A stretch of DNA of 5,773 nt, taken from the NCBI GenBank assembly GCA_027858325.1, contig JAQICU010000108.1, positions 1 to 5,773 on the forward strand, read 5' to 3'. The DNA is from Candidatus Cloacimonadota bacterium (GTDB lineage: Bacteria > Cloacimonadota > Cloacimonadia > Cloacimonadales > TCS61). Positions within the stretch are counted from its first letter, which is position 1. Every line of letters starts with the position of its first letter. The notes under the pieces were generated by a model. That model was given only the letters and a program-made list of their open reading frames with translations. It ran no database searches and was not told the DNA's origin. Shown here piece by piece: positions 1-5,773 of the stretch. Both the position numbers and the translations under genes were made by a program.

Positions 1-14
1 GGAAAAAATTAAAT

Positions 15-566
15 ATGAAAAAATTAATCATAATTTCGTTTTTTATTATATTCTTAACTCCTATATTTGCTGCAAAAGTTGATCTTAATACAGCCACATT
101 ACCAGAAATGAAAATGCTCTTACCAATCACAGAACAGCAAGCAGGTGATATTTACAATTACAGATTCTACATAAGTTTTTTTCAGAGTATTTATCAACTT
201 CGTGAAATTGAATCTATTGATCAGGAAACTTTGAATTTACTAAAACCACTGGTTTCTATTTCTCATTATGATGAGAAAGATGAATCTGCTCAGCGTCGTG
301 ATGATATTTATTATTTGATAGAAAGATTGGGAAGTAATGAGGGATTACAGGAAGGGATGAGTGATATTTGGGAAGATTATCTAATAACACCCAGAAATAT
401 TAATAGGCTTGCCTTCTCAGATATTTTAAACTTTCCAAATATTTCTCCTATCGATGTTGCGGCTATCTTAAATAGAGTAACTGTTGGTGATTCTATCTCA
501 AGTTATCAGGATCTCCGTAAATCACCCGGGATATCTTATTACGGTGCTAAGAATCTGCAGAATTAA
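15..566 (+). CDS. Exported helix-hairpin-helix (ComEA-like) protein; probable N-terminal part of an interrupted HhH-barrel gene
   Basis: Seen: 183 residues. Residues 1-20 form a signal peptide (MKK, a hydrophobic run of Ile/Phe/Leu, then IFAA), with likely cleavage after Ala19 or Ala20. Residues 22-82 match the ComEA-type HhH pattern: an opening VDLNTAT, a hairpin around LLPIT, then YNYR, and a closing IDQETLNLLKPLV. Residues 128-183 look like a second, more diverged HhH module (NINRLAF, then FPNIS, then SPGISYYGAKNLQN), joined by an acidic linker at about 83-127. Known: HhH modules bind DNA backbones without sequence specificity, and ComEA presents DNA in the periplasm during natural transformation. 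Inferred: periplasmic domain of a larger protein. The second module is cut at its last helix, where ComEA repeats normally read K-P-Y-I, and the same frame resumes after the stop with INYTEQPDV. The start is well supported because it alone gives an intact signal peptide. A stand-alone secreted HhH protein is possible but less likely. Confidence 0.8.
   Translation: MKKLIIISFFIIFLTPIFAAKVDLNTATLPEMKMLLPITEQQAGDIYNYRFYISFFQSIYQLREIESIDQETLNLLKPLVSISHYDEKDESAQRRDDIYYLIERLGSNEGLQEGMSDIWEDYLITPRNINRLAFSDILNFPNISPIDVAAILNRVTVGDSISSYQDLRKSPGISYYGAKNLQN
564..566 (+). other. In-frame TAA stop inside the last helix of the second HhH module
   Basis: Codon 184 of the frame starting at 15 is TAA, followed by ATT AAC TAC ACC GAA. 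Aligning the ends of the two HhH modules by eye, IDQETLNLLKPLV against ISYYGAKNLQN-stop-I, puts the stop opposite Leu79 of the first module, the position that is Tyr in the common ComEA ending K-P-Y-I. A single transversion in the third base of TAT or TAC gives TAA. Confidence 0.7.
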
Positions 567-590
567 ATTAACTACACCGAACAACCCGAT

Positions 591-2612
591 GTGCGGGATC
601 TTTACTTTGATTACCAGATGAAATACAACGATAGTCCTTACGAGGATAATGTAAAAGAAATGTATATGGAATCAATGATCAGATATGATGAAGGAACGCC
701 CTCGGTGAAAAACCAATCCTACTGGGGATATTTTAATATGGAATCTGATCGTGCTTCGATGATGAATAAACTTAGAATGCGTTATAAAAATCAATTCAAA
801 GCTGGATTTCTTTATGAAACTCCCAAAGGTTCAACAACCATTTTTGACAGCAATTCCCAAAGTCTCTATGAAGACGGAAAGTTTTATGTTGGCTATGAGA
901 ACAATATTGATTTATTAGGCAATAATTTTATAAAAGTTTATGCAGGTAATTTCCGGGCAACTTTCGGGGAAGGACTTGTAATGGAAAACACCGATTCATA
1001 TAGTCCCAGAAAAACCGGATATGGTTTCGATAAAAGAATTACCGGAATTATTGGTGATATTTCCAGAACACAGGAATATGCATTACGGGGTGTAGCTCTG
1101 GATTGGAAAAGAAGTAATATGAATGCTGTGGTCTTTCTCTCATCGGATAAAAAGGATGCTGTAGTTTATGACAGTAATGAAAATGGTGTATTAGACGATA
1201 ATGATAATATTCTTGGATATATTAATTTAACTAACCGTTTTTCCAACGATGAACTTGAAGCAGCTGAAGAATTTTTTTCAGAAGATCCTGACAATTTAAA
1301 TGATATTAGTATTGCCCCCAGACTTGATGCTTTGCAGGAAAATATAATTGGCGGACATTTTGAATATTCACCCTTTATTGGAACACATCTTGGAGTTACA
1401 GGTTACGAAGCAGTTTATGATAGAGAATTTGTAATTCCTGATGAGTATAATCTTAAAAAAATCTTAATTTCTGATACTCTTTATTTCGATAAATGGAAAA
1501 TTACTGATAATGAAATAACTAGTATGTATTCTACAAATACGGAAGAATACGGAGATAGAGATTTTCGTAGAGTTGTTGGTTTCGATTGGAGAACGGTTCT
1601 TAATAATACTTCCATCCAGGGAGAATATGCAGAACTCCAAAAAGATGGTAGTCTCGGTAAAATTGGAGATGATCCAAGCGCACTTCTGATAAGTTCCTAT
1701 ACTCAATTCGATAATTTATACTTGCTTTCTATCTATCGTGATTATGATCTCGATTTTGATAACCCTTATCATCGCAGTTTCTCTGAAAGTGAAAGATTTG
1801 ATGATACTGTCTTTGAAAAAATGACTTATGGATTAAACAATACTTTGCTAAATGATATGTATAATAATTCAGCACAACCTTCAGCAGAAAAGGGTATTTA
1901 TTTTGAAACAAGGTATCAGTTTCATAGAATGCTAACACTTACAAAAGGATATCTTGATATCTGGGAAAGAAAATCTGATGCACGTCGTGGGGTACGAGCA
2001 CAGGTAAACCTTGAATTCAAACCGATCCATCAATTACGCTTTAGATTACGCCATAAGCACCAGGTTAAACGATATGATGACGAAATGGATAGAGGCAAAT
2101 CACAAGCAGATGAAACCGAACTTAAATTTATAACATACTTATCAAATTTTGATAAATTACAGTTAGGATATGTTTATGCCAGAGTATTACAACCGCCATA
2201 TCTTTCAATACTTTCCAATCCAGCTGAACCAGGTGCACCAGATATGGCTCAAGCTCAAACACTTACAGATGGTGATATGATCTACATCGATTACACTCAT
2301 AATTTCAATAAAAACCTTAAGGTTATCGGAGCTTTTGCCATGTGGTATGCAAATGGTGCATCGTTCTGGGATTTTGAAGATATTGAACTTGATTTTGATA
2401 TGAGTGACCGAGGTTATAAAACTTGGTTCAATATCCACAGCAGAATCGCGAACAATTTATTTTTATCACTTAAATATAAATATAAAAAATTCATTACAAG
2501 AGAGCTGGAATTCAGGGATTACAATGTTATTCCCGAAGAAGGGGAATATTATTTCCAACGTGTAGAACGAGAAGAAAATATTGTCCGATTGCAGCTTGAC
2601 TGGAAATTTTAA
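591..2612 (+). CDS. Outer-membrane beta-barrel domain, probable C-terminal part of the interrupted HhH-barrel gene
   Basis: Seen: 673 codons if the GTG at 591 is taken as the start. The reading frame is actually open from 567 and is the same frame as the preceding CDS. There is no signal peptide and no Shine-Dalgarno sequence before the GTG or before the next ATG at 618. The protein is full of short alternating polar/hydrophobic strands separated by acidic, Asn-rich loops, and ends in IVRLQLDWKF with a C-terminal Phe, the usual BAM recognition pattern for outer-membrane barrels. At residues 121-130 there is a G-N-F-R...F-G-E-G-L stretch like the F-G-Q-G-L motif I recall from Bacteroidota proteins that join HhH modules to a barrel. 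An EF-hand-like loop lies at residues 194-205. Inferred: the barrel half of a single protein with the CDS at 15-566. Translated alone it would lack export, so it is probably non-functional unless the stop is read through or is a sequence error. The transported or bound substrate is unknown. Confidence 0.7.
   Translation: MRDLYFDYQMKYNDSPYEDNVKEMYMESMIRYDEGTPSVKNQSYWGYFNMESDRASMMNKLRMRYKNQFKAGFLYETPKGSTTIFDSNSQSLYEDGKFYVGYENNIDLLGNNFIKVYAGNFRATFGEGLVMENTDSYSPRKTGYGFDKRITGIIGDISRTQEYALRGVALDWKRSNMNAVVFLSSDKKDAVVYDSNENGVLDDNDNILGYINLTNRFSNDELEAAEEFFSEDPDNLNDISIAPRLDALQENIIGGHFEYSPFIGTHLGVTGYEAVYDREFVIPDEYNLKKILISDTLYFDKWKITDNEITSMYSTNTEEYGDRDFRRVVGFDWRTVLNNTSIQGEYAELQKDGSLGKIGDDPSALLISSYTQFDNLYLLSIYRDYDLDFDNPYHRSFSESERFDDTVFEKMTYGLNNTLLNDMYNNSAQPSAEKGIYFETRYQFHRMLTLTKGYLDIWERKSDARRGVRAQVNLEFKPIHQLRFRLRHKHQVKRYDDEMDRGKSQADETELKFITYLSNFDKLQLGYVYARVLQPPYLSILSNPAEPGAPDMAQAQTLTDGDMIYIDYTHNFNKNLKVIGAFAMWYANGASFWDFEDIELDFDMSDRGYKTWFNIHSRIANNLFLSLKYKYKKFITRELEFRDYNVIPEEGEYYFQRVEREENIVRLQLDWKF
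1170..1205 (+). other. EF-hand/dockerin-like calcium-binding loop within the barrel protein
   Basis: Residues 194-205 of the 591-2612 CDS read DSNENGVLDDND. This fits the 12-residue EF-hand pattern: Asp at 1, Asn at 3, Asn at 5, Gly at 6, Leu at 8, Asp at 9 and an acidic residue at 12. It lies between two strand-like segments (NAVVFLSS before, ILGYINL after), so it may be a surface loop that binds Ca2+. Only one loop is visible, so this is a loop-level match, not a paired EF-hand domain. Confidence 0.5.
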
Positions 2613-2624
2613 GATAAGATATCT

Positions 2625-2630
2625 GGAGGA
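2625..2630 (+). promoter_or_regulatory. Ribosome binding site for the FadL-like gene
   Basis: GGAGGA is a near-perfect Shine-Dalgarno sequence three bases before the ATG at 2634. The spacing is short, but this is the only good start near the signal peptide. Its presence contrasts with the absence of any such site before the barrel reading frame at 591. Confidence 0.75.
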
Positions 2631-2633
2631 TAG

Positions 2634-4097
2634 ATGAAAAAGACGTTATTAATACTAACATTAATTATTTTTATTTCAGCTTTATATTCATATTCAATTT
2701 TGGAAAAAGAGATTGGGAATATAATTGGAAATTTTGATCCGCATTCTGCTGCCATGGGTTCTGCTGTTGGTGCGGGTGGTTTTAGATTATTAGATTCTAT
2801 GGTTAATCCTGCCAATATAACAGGACTTAAAAACGGATTTGGTTTTCAGGGAACAAGCAGCTTTCTGATCGATTCAGATAATAGATCATTATCAATGTAT
2901 AACTCATTTGAAGCTTATAGCGGAGAAGCGGTTTATGCCAGTAATGTTAATATTTTTTCTGATTTTGCCGGTGGGATCTATTACAAAAAAACAATATCAG
3001 ATTATCAACTTGCAGCTGCACTTCAATACAGACCGCAAGTAAGTTTCAAAGCAGATTATTTTGAACAGGTTAGGAATGACAGGAATTCCGATGATAATGG
3101 CTATCCTCCCAAAATTGCCCAGAACTCAATAGAAAGCAAAGGTGGAATTAATGCATTCGCTTTCCAAACTGCATTTAAATATAAAAATATCGCTTCTATA
3201 GGTTTGGAAATCGCACAGCTGATCGGTGATTCTGAGATGGAAAGAAGTGTGATCTGGACACCTGAAGCAATAGATGCAATAAACGATACTGTTTTATATA
3301 ATCACATAAACACTTTAGAAAGAAAATTTTCAGCCATTCAATTTAAGATTGGAGCTAATGTATATATTTCACAAAGATTTGATTTTGGTTTTAGTTTTAC
3401 TCCAAAAGTTGAACATGTAGTAACTGGAAATGCAAGTCAGTATTTTTTAGAAGCACCAAAAGTTGAACCTGATTCTACTGATAACATAAACTGGGTTAAT
3501 GTAGAAGACGCAGTATTTGTTTACACTAAATATGATTCTTCCGGTACAGCTATAGATTCACTTACATATGCTGATTATATATTACCGATGAATGCTCGTA
3601 TAGGCTTTTCTTATAAACCGAGAAACATAATGAGAACAGTAATGAATTGTGATGTTGAATATGTTAAATGGTCAGATACTAATCCCCTTTATGATGATAT
3701 TATCAACTATTACATTGGTGTTGAACATATTCTAAAAAATAGCATTCCATTCCGTTTTGGATTTAATTATACTACTAGTTACGGTTTATATGAAGATTCC
3801 GGTTTTGTTTTTGCCAATGAGATCACTACTCCAACTTTTACAGCAGGAACCGGTTTTACGATCCTGGATAAATTCACATTTGATATTTCCTTAGAATACT
3901 CTAACCGTCAGTATGAAGCTCTTGATCTCTTCGGAGACAGTTATTATTGGGACGATAATCACGCATATGATGATTTATGGGAGAATTCTTATTATATAGA
4001 CGAAAATGGTGGTATCCAGGATCGTGGTTGGGAAAATCCTGATACCATAAATGAGACATTTATCAATTTGAAATCAGCTATTAGTTTTACCTGGTAG
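2634..4097 (+). CDS. Outer-membrane beta-barrel protein, FadL/OMPP1 or PorV-like
   Basis: Seen: 487 residues. The N-terminus is a signal peptide (MKK, then a Leu/Ile-rich core to about residue 18, cleavage near Ser19-Ser21). The mature N-terminus carries HSAAMGSA at 37-44 and NPAN at 58-61, the pair of small-residue motifs typical of FadL/OMPP1/TodX and PorV-type barrels (G-A-R-A-x-G-M-G-x-A ... N-P-A). Alternating strands run through the rest, including DVEYVKWSD and IGVEHIL, which resemble the FadL family's C-terminal half. The last strand, NLKSAISFTW, ends in an aromatic residue as BAM substrates do. A loop at about 431-470 is unusually rich in Asp, Glu, Trp and Tyr. Known: FadL relatives move hydrophobic small molecules across the outer membrane, and PorV relatives help in type IX secretion. 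Which applies here cannot be read from sequence. It follows the HhH-barrel frame by 21 bases and precedes the nucleotidase by 6, so it is probably co-transcribed with both. Confidence 0.8.
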   Translation: MKKTLLILTLIIFISALYSYSILEKEIGNIIGNFDPHSAAMGSAVGAGGFRLLDSMVNPANITGLKNGFGFQGTSSFLIDSDNRSLSMYNSFEAYSGEAVYASNVNIFSDFAGGIYYKKTISDYQLAAALQYRPQVSFKADYFEQVRNDRNSDDNGYPPKIAQNSIESKGGINAFAFQTAFKYKNIASIGLEIAQLIGDSEMERSVIWTPEAIDAINDTVLYNHINTLERKFSAIQFKIGANVYISQRFDFGFSFTPKVEHVVTGNASQYFLEAPKVEPDSTDNINWVNVEDAVFVYTKYDSSGTAIDSLTYADYILPMNARIGFSYKPRNIMRTVMNCDVEYVKWSDTNPLYDDIINYYIGVEHILKNSIPFRFGFNYTTSYGLYEDSGFVFANEITTPTFTAGTGFTILDKFTFDISLEYSNRQYEALDLFGDSYYWDDNHAYDDLWENSYYIDENGGIQDRGWENPDTINETFINLKSAISFTW

Positions 4098-4099
4098 GA
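4096..4099 (+). promoter_or_regulatory. Ribosome binding site for the nucleotidase, overlapping the upstream stop codon
   Basis: AGGA lies four bases before the ATG at 4104 and shares its first two bases with the TAG stop at 4095-4097. This arrangement suggests translational coupling with the FadL-like gene and supports co-transcription. Confidence 0.6.
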
Positions 4100-4103
4100 A
4101 ATA

Positions 4104-5762
4104 ATGAAAGTTAAAATAATTATCGGACTTTTGCTTATATTCAGCAGTTTCCTTTATGCAGAAGACTTGTTGTTGGATATTATGTTCACAAATGATATAC
4201 ACGGTGGGATCGATAGATATCCTGCTACTTTTATGAATCCCGATTTTCCACCCATTCTTGGTGGTGGTGGTTCTGCTGCAACTTATATTAAAAGTGTTCG
4301 CTCACATTCTAAAGCAGGAACTCGTGATAATCTTCTAATTGATGCCGGAGATTTTTTCCAGGGACATCCGGTGGGTACAATGAGTGAAGGTCGATCTGTA
4401 ATTACTTACATGAACATGATCGAATATGATTTTATGGCAATAGGGAATCATGAATTTGATCTGGGTGAAGATATTCTCAAAAAAACTCTGGAGTTAGCAG
4501 AATTTCCAATTCTATCATGTAATATTGTGAAAAAGGGAACTAATGAACTGGTTGATTATGTTTTACCTTATCAAATAATTGAGAAGTTGGGATTAAGCAT
4601 TGGTATTATAGGGCTTACAACAAAAGATACAGAACAGATGAGTTTTCCGGATAATATCAAGAATGTAGATTTTCTTCCTGCCAAAGAGCAAGTACAGAAA
4701 TATGTAGATATTGTCAGAGAGCAAAGCGTTGATCTTGTTATCGTTATTGCACATATGGGACTTCCATACGATCCACAACCGGCTTACGATGCGCGTTATT
4801 CAAACCCTGAAGAAGAAAAAGAGGAAAGACGCTGGGGATATGACGCCCAGGAAATAGCTCATGAAGTTGAGGGAATTGATATTTTATTTGGTGGTCATAT
4901 GCATAAAGGTTTTGCCAAGCCCTGGGAAGATCCTGATACACATACACTGGTTTTCCAAGGATATGCCTATGGTAGCAATGTGGGACATGTTACAATAAAA
5001 ATAGAGAAAAAAACAAAAACAATTTCAGGATATGAATCTCCTGCAATAAATGAGGGAGTGTTGGTCACTCTATTTGAAGATGAATATTTTGCTGATGAAG
5101 AAATTGGTGATACTGTCCTTGTTATGCAGCAAATAGCTGAAGTTGGCATGGATGAGATAATCGGAGAAGCCAGCATGAATATTACTAAACTCGGTTCCGG
5201 TACACAAAATCTTATCGGTAACCTTGTCTGTGAAGCAATGAAGAATTATACAGGAGCCGATTTTGCTTTTATGAATCTTGGTGGTATTCGTGATGAAATT
5301 CTTGCCGGACCGATCTCTTATCGTAATGTTTTTAGTGTAATGCCTTTTGATAATCAAATTGTACTAATTGAAGTAGACGGAAAGTTTCTAAAAGAGATAA
5401 TTGAAACAAGAGTTTCGGGAAGTAGACACGGCTTAAGAACCGCAGGAATTAAAGTTGTAATTAACAGAAAAAGAGAAAATTTTGATCGAATTACTAAACT
5501 TCTTATTGGTGGAGAACCATGGCAGGCAGATAAGATCTATAAGATTGCAACTTCTGATTTTCTGTTACAGGGAAATGCCGGTTTAGCTCTGTTAACAAAA
5601 ATTCCTGAATCAAAGATAACACGCTATGAACAAGGGCTTCGCGATGTTATAGTGGAATACATAACGAATAATTCACCAGTAAGTGCTGTCATTGATGATC
5701 GATGGAAAAGAGATGACAAAAGTCCTATTGAGCCCAGCCTAAAAAAAGAGATGGAAAAATAA
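4104..5762 (+). CDS. Periplasmic 5'-nucleotidase / UDP-sugar hydrolase-like metallophosphoesterase (UshA family)
   Basis: Seen: 552 residues, close to E. coli UshA (550). A signal peptide ends near Ala19 (FLYA then ED). The N-terminal metallophosphoesterase domain has every expected dinuclear-metal motif: D31-I-H33-G, G-D83-F-F-Q-G, G-N115-H116-E-F-D119, A-H217-M-G and G-G-H265-M-H267. H116 with D119 matches the family's catalytic His-Asp pair. A charged segment (about 223-247, with EEEKEERR) separates the last two motifs. The C-terminal 5_nucleotid_C domain spans about 355-530, with NLIGNL, N391-L-G-G-I-R396, V-M-P-F-D-N, ATSDF and GLRDVIVEYI. Known: the family hydrolyses 5'-nucleotides, UDP-sugars and related phosphoesters in the periplasm. 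Odd: the aromatic residues that normally clamp the base in the C-domain appear to be missing (GNAGLALL at 490-497 where G-G-D-G-F/Y is usual), so the substrate may not be a standard nucleotide. It is the last gene visible in the cluster. Confidence 0.9.
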   Translation: MKVKIIIGLLLIFSSFLYAEDLLLDIMFTNDIHGGIDRYPATFMNPDFPPILGGGGSAATYIKSVRSHSKAGTRDNLLIDAGDFFQGHPVGTMSEGRSVITYMNMIEYDFMAIGNHEFDLGEDILKKTLELAEFPILSCNIVKKGTNELVDYVLPYQIIEKLGLSIGIIGLTTKDTEQMSFPDNIKNVDFLPAKEQVQKYVDIVREQSVDLVIVIAHMGLPYDPQPAYDARYSNPEEEKEERRWGYDAQEIAHEVEGIDILFGGHMHKGFAKPWEDPDTHTLVFQGYAYGSNVGHVTIKIEKKTKTISGYESPAINEGVLVTLFEDEYFADEEIGDTVLVMQQIAEVGMDEIIGEASMNITKLGSGTQNLIGNLVCEAMKNYTGADFAFMNLGGIRDEILAGPISYRNVFSVMPFDNQIVLIEVDGKFLKEIIETRVSGSRHGLRTAGIKVVINRKRENFDRITKLLIGGEPWQADKIYKIATSDFLLQGNAGLALLTKIPESKITRYEQGLRDVIVEYITNNSPVSAVIDDRWKRDDKSPIEPSLKKEMEK

Positions 5763-5773
5763 TTAGTTAAAAT

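Larger units (their letters stand above)
15..2612 (+). pseudogene. HhH-domain outer-membrane barrel gene interrupted by one in-frame stop
   Basis: The two CDS pieces at 15-566 and 591-2612 share one frame, separated only by TAA at 564-566, and the 24 bases between them translate to a sensible continuation (INYTEQPDV). Restored, the product would be about 865 residues: signal peptide, two HhH modules, then a large barrel ending in Phe. Only the first half carries an export signal and only the second half carries the membrane domain, so neither is complete alone. No frameshift is needed; one base change from TAT or TAC (Tyr) explains it. TAA also ends the CDSs at 2612 and 5762, so a genome-wide reassignment of TAA is not supported. 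Alternatives are a recent nonsense mutation, a sequencing or assembly error, strain variation in a metagenome, programmed readthrough, or a true split gene. Confidence 0.65.

Noticed and set aside
1..14. Promoter or full ribosome binding site before the first gene
   Set aside because: Only 14 bases precede the ATG. A GGA at 1-3 could be the end of a Shine-Dalgarno sequence but is cut by the window edge, and no -10/-35 pair can be judged.
564..566. Genome-wide reassignment of TAA to an amino acid
   Set aside because: TAA ends the CDSs at 2612 and 5762 at sensible places, and no other in-frame TAA interrupts the remaining genes.
567..593. GTG at 591 as a genuine independent start for the barrel gene
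   Set aside because: No Shine-Dalgarno sequence precedes it, no signal peptide follows it, and the frame is already open upstream to the TAA at 564 with plausible residues. The genes at 2634 and 4104 both have clear ribosome binding sites.
1464..1706. Minus-strand open frames, such as 1464-1706, 2205-2438 and 5070-5357
   Set aside because: They lie wholly or almost wholly inside well-supported plus-strand genes, have low-complexity translations with no recognisable domain, and behave as antisense shadows.
2617..2624. AGATATCT palindrome between the barrel frame and the FadL-like gene
   Set aside because: It is only eight bases, has no loop and no T-run, and is easily expected by chance in AT-rich DNA. 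It is not a convincing terminator or operator.
5763..5773. Terminator after the nucleotidase
   Set aside because: Only 11 AT-rich bases remain after the stop, with no hairpin visible, so nothing can be called.

Overview
This AT-rich window holds one compact, same-strand (+) cluster of genes for exported proteins. The window starts 14 bases before the first start codon and ends 11 bases after the last stop codon. There is no RNA gene, mobile element, CRISPR array or long non-coding stretch. The envelope proteins are Gram-negative in type: signal peptides, two outer-membrane beta-barrels ending in an aromatic residue, and a periplasmic-type nucleotidase. The first gene pairs helix-hairpin-helix (HhH) DNA-binding-type modules with a barrel, an arrangement I associate with the FCB group (Bacteroidota, Ignavibacteria, Cloacimonadota, Marinimicrobia-like lineages). 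I favour an uncultured FCB bacterium, possibly Cloacimonadota. That placement is inference from style, not a phylogenetic result.

Layout. (1) 15-566 encodes a signal peptide followed by two ComEA-like HhH modules. It stops at a TAA at 564-566, and the same reading frame continues open to 2612 as a 670-residue-class beta-barrel with no signal peptide and no ribosome binding site of its own. The two pieces look like one gene of about 865 codons interrupted by one in-frame stop, probably a former Tyr codon. (2) 2634-4097 encodes a second outer-membrane barrel of FadL/OMPP1 or PorV-like character, preceded by a strong GGAGGA. (3) 4104-5762 encodes a complete UshA-type 5'-nucleotidase/metallophosphoesterase with a signal peptide, starting 6 bases after the previous stop.

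The spacings (24, 21 and 6 bases) suggest one transcription unit, with any promoter and terminator lying outside the window. A DNA-binding-type barrel, a second barrel and a periplasmic nucleotidase could together serve uptake and salvage of extracellular nucleic acid or nucleotides. That is a hypothesis from gene neighbourhood and domain content, not something the sequence proves. The observations most worth following up are the in-frame stop in the HhH-barrel gene, an EF-hand-like loop inside the barrel, and the apparent loss of the base-stacking aromatics in the nucleotidase.
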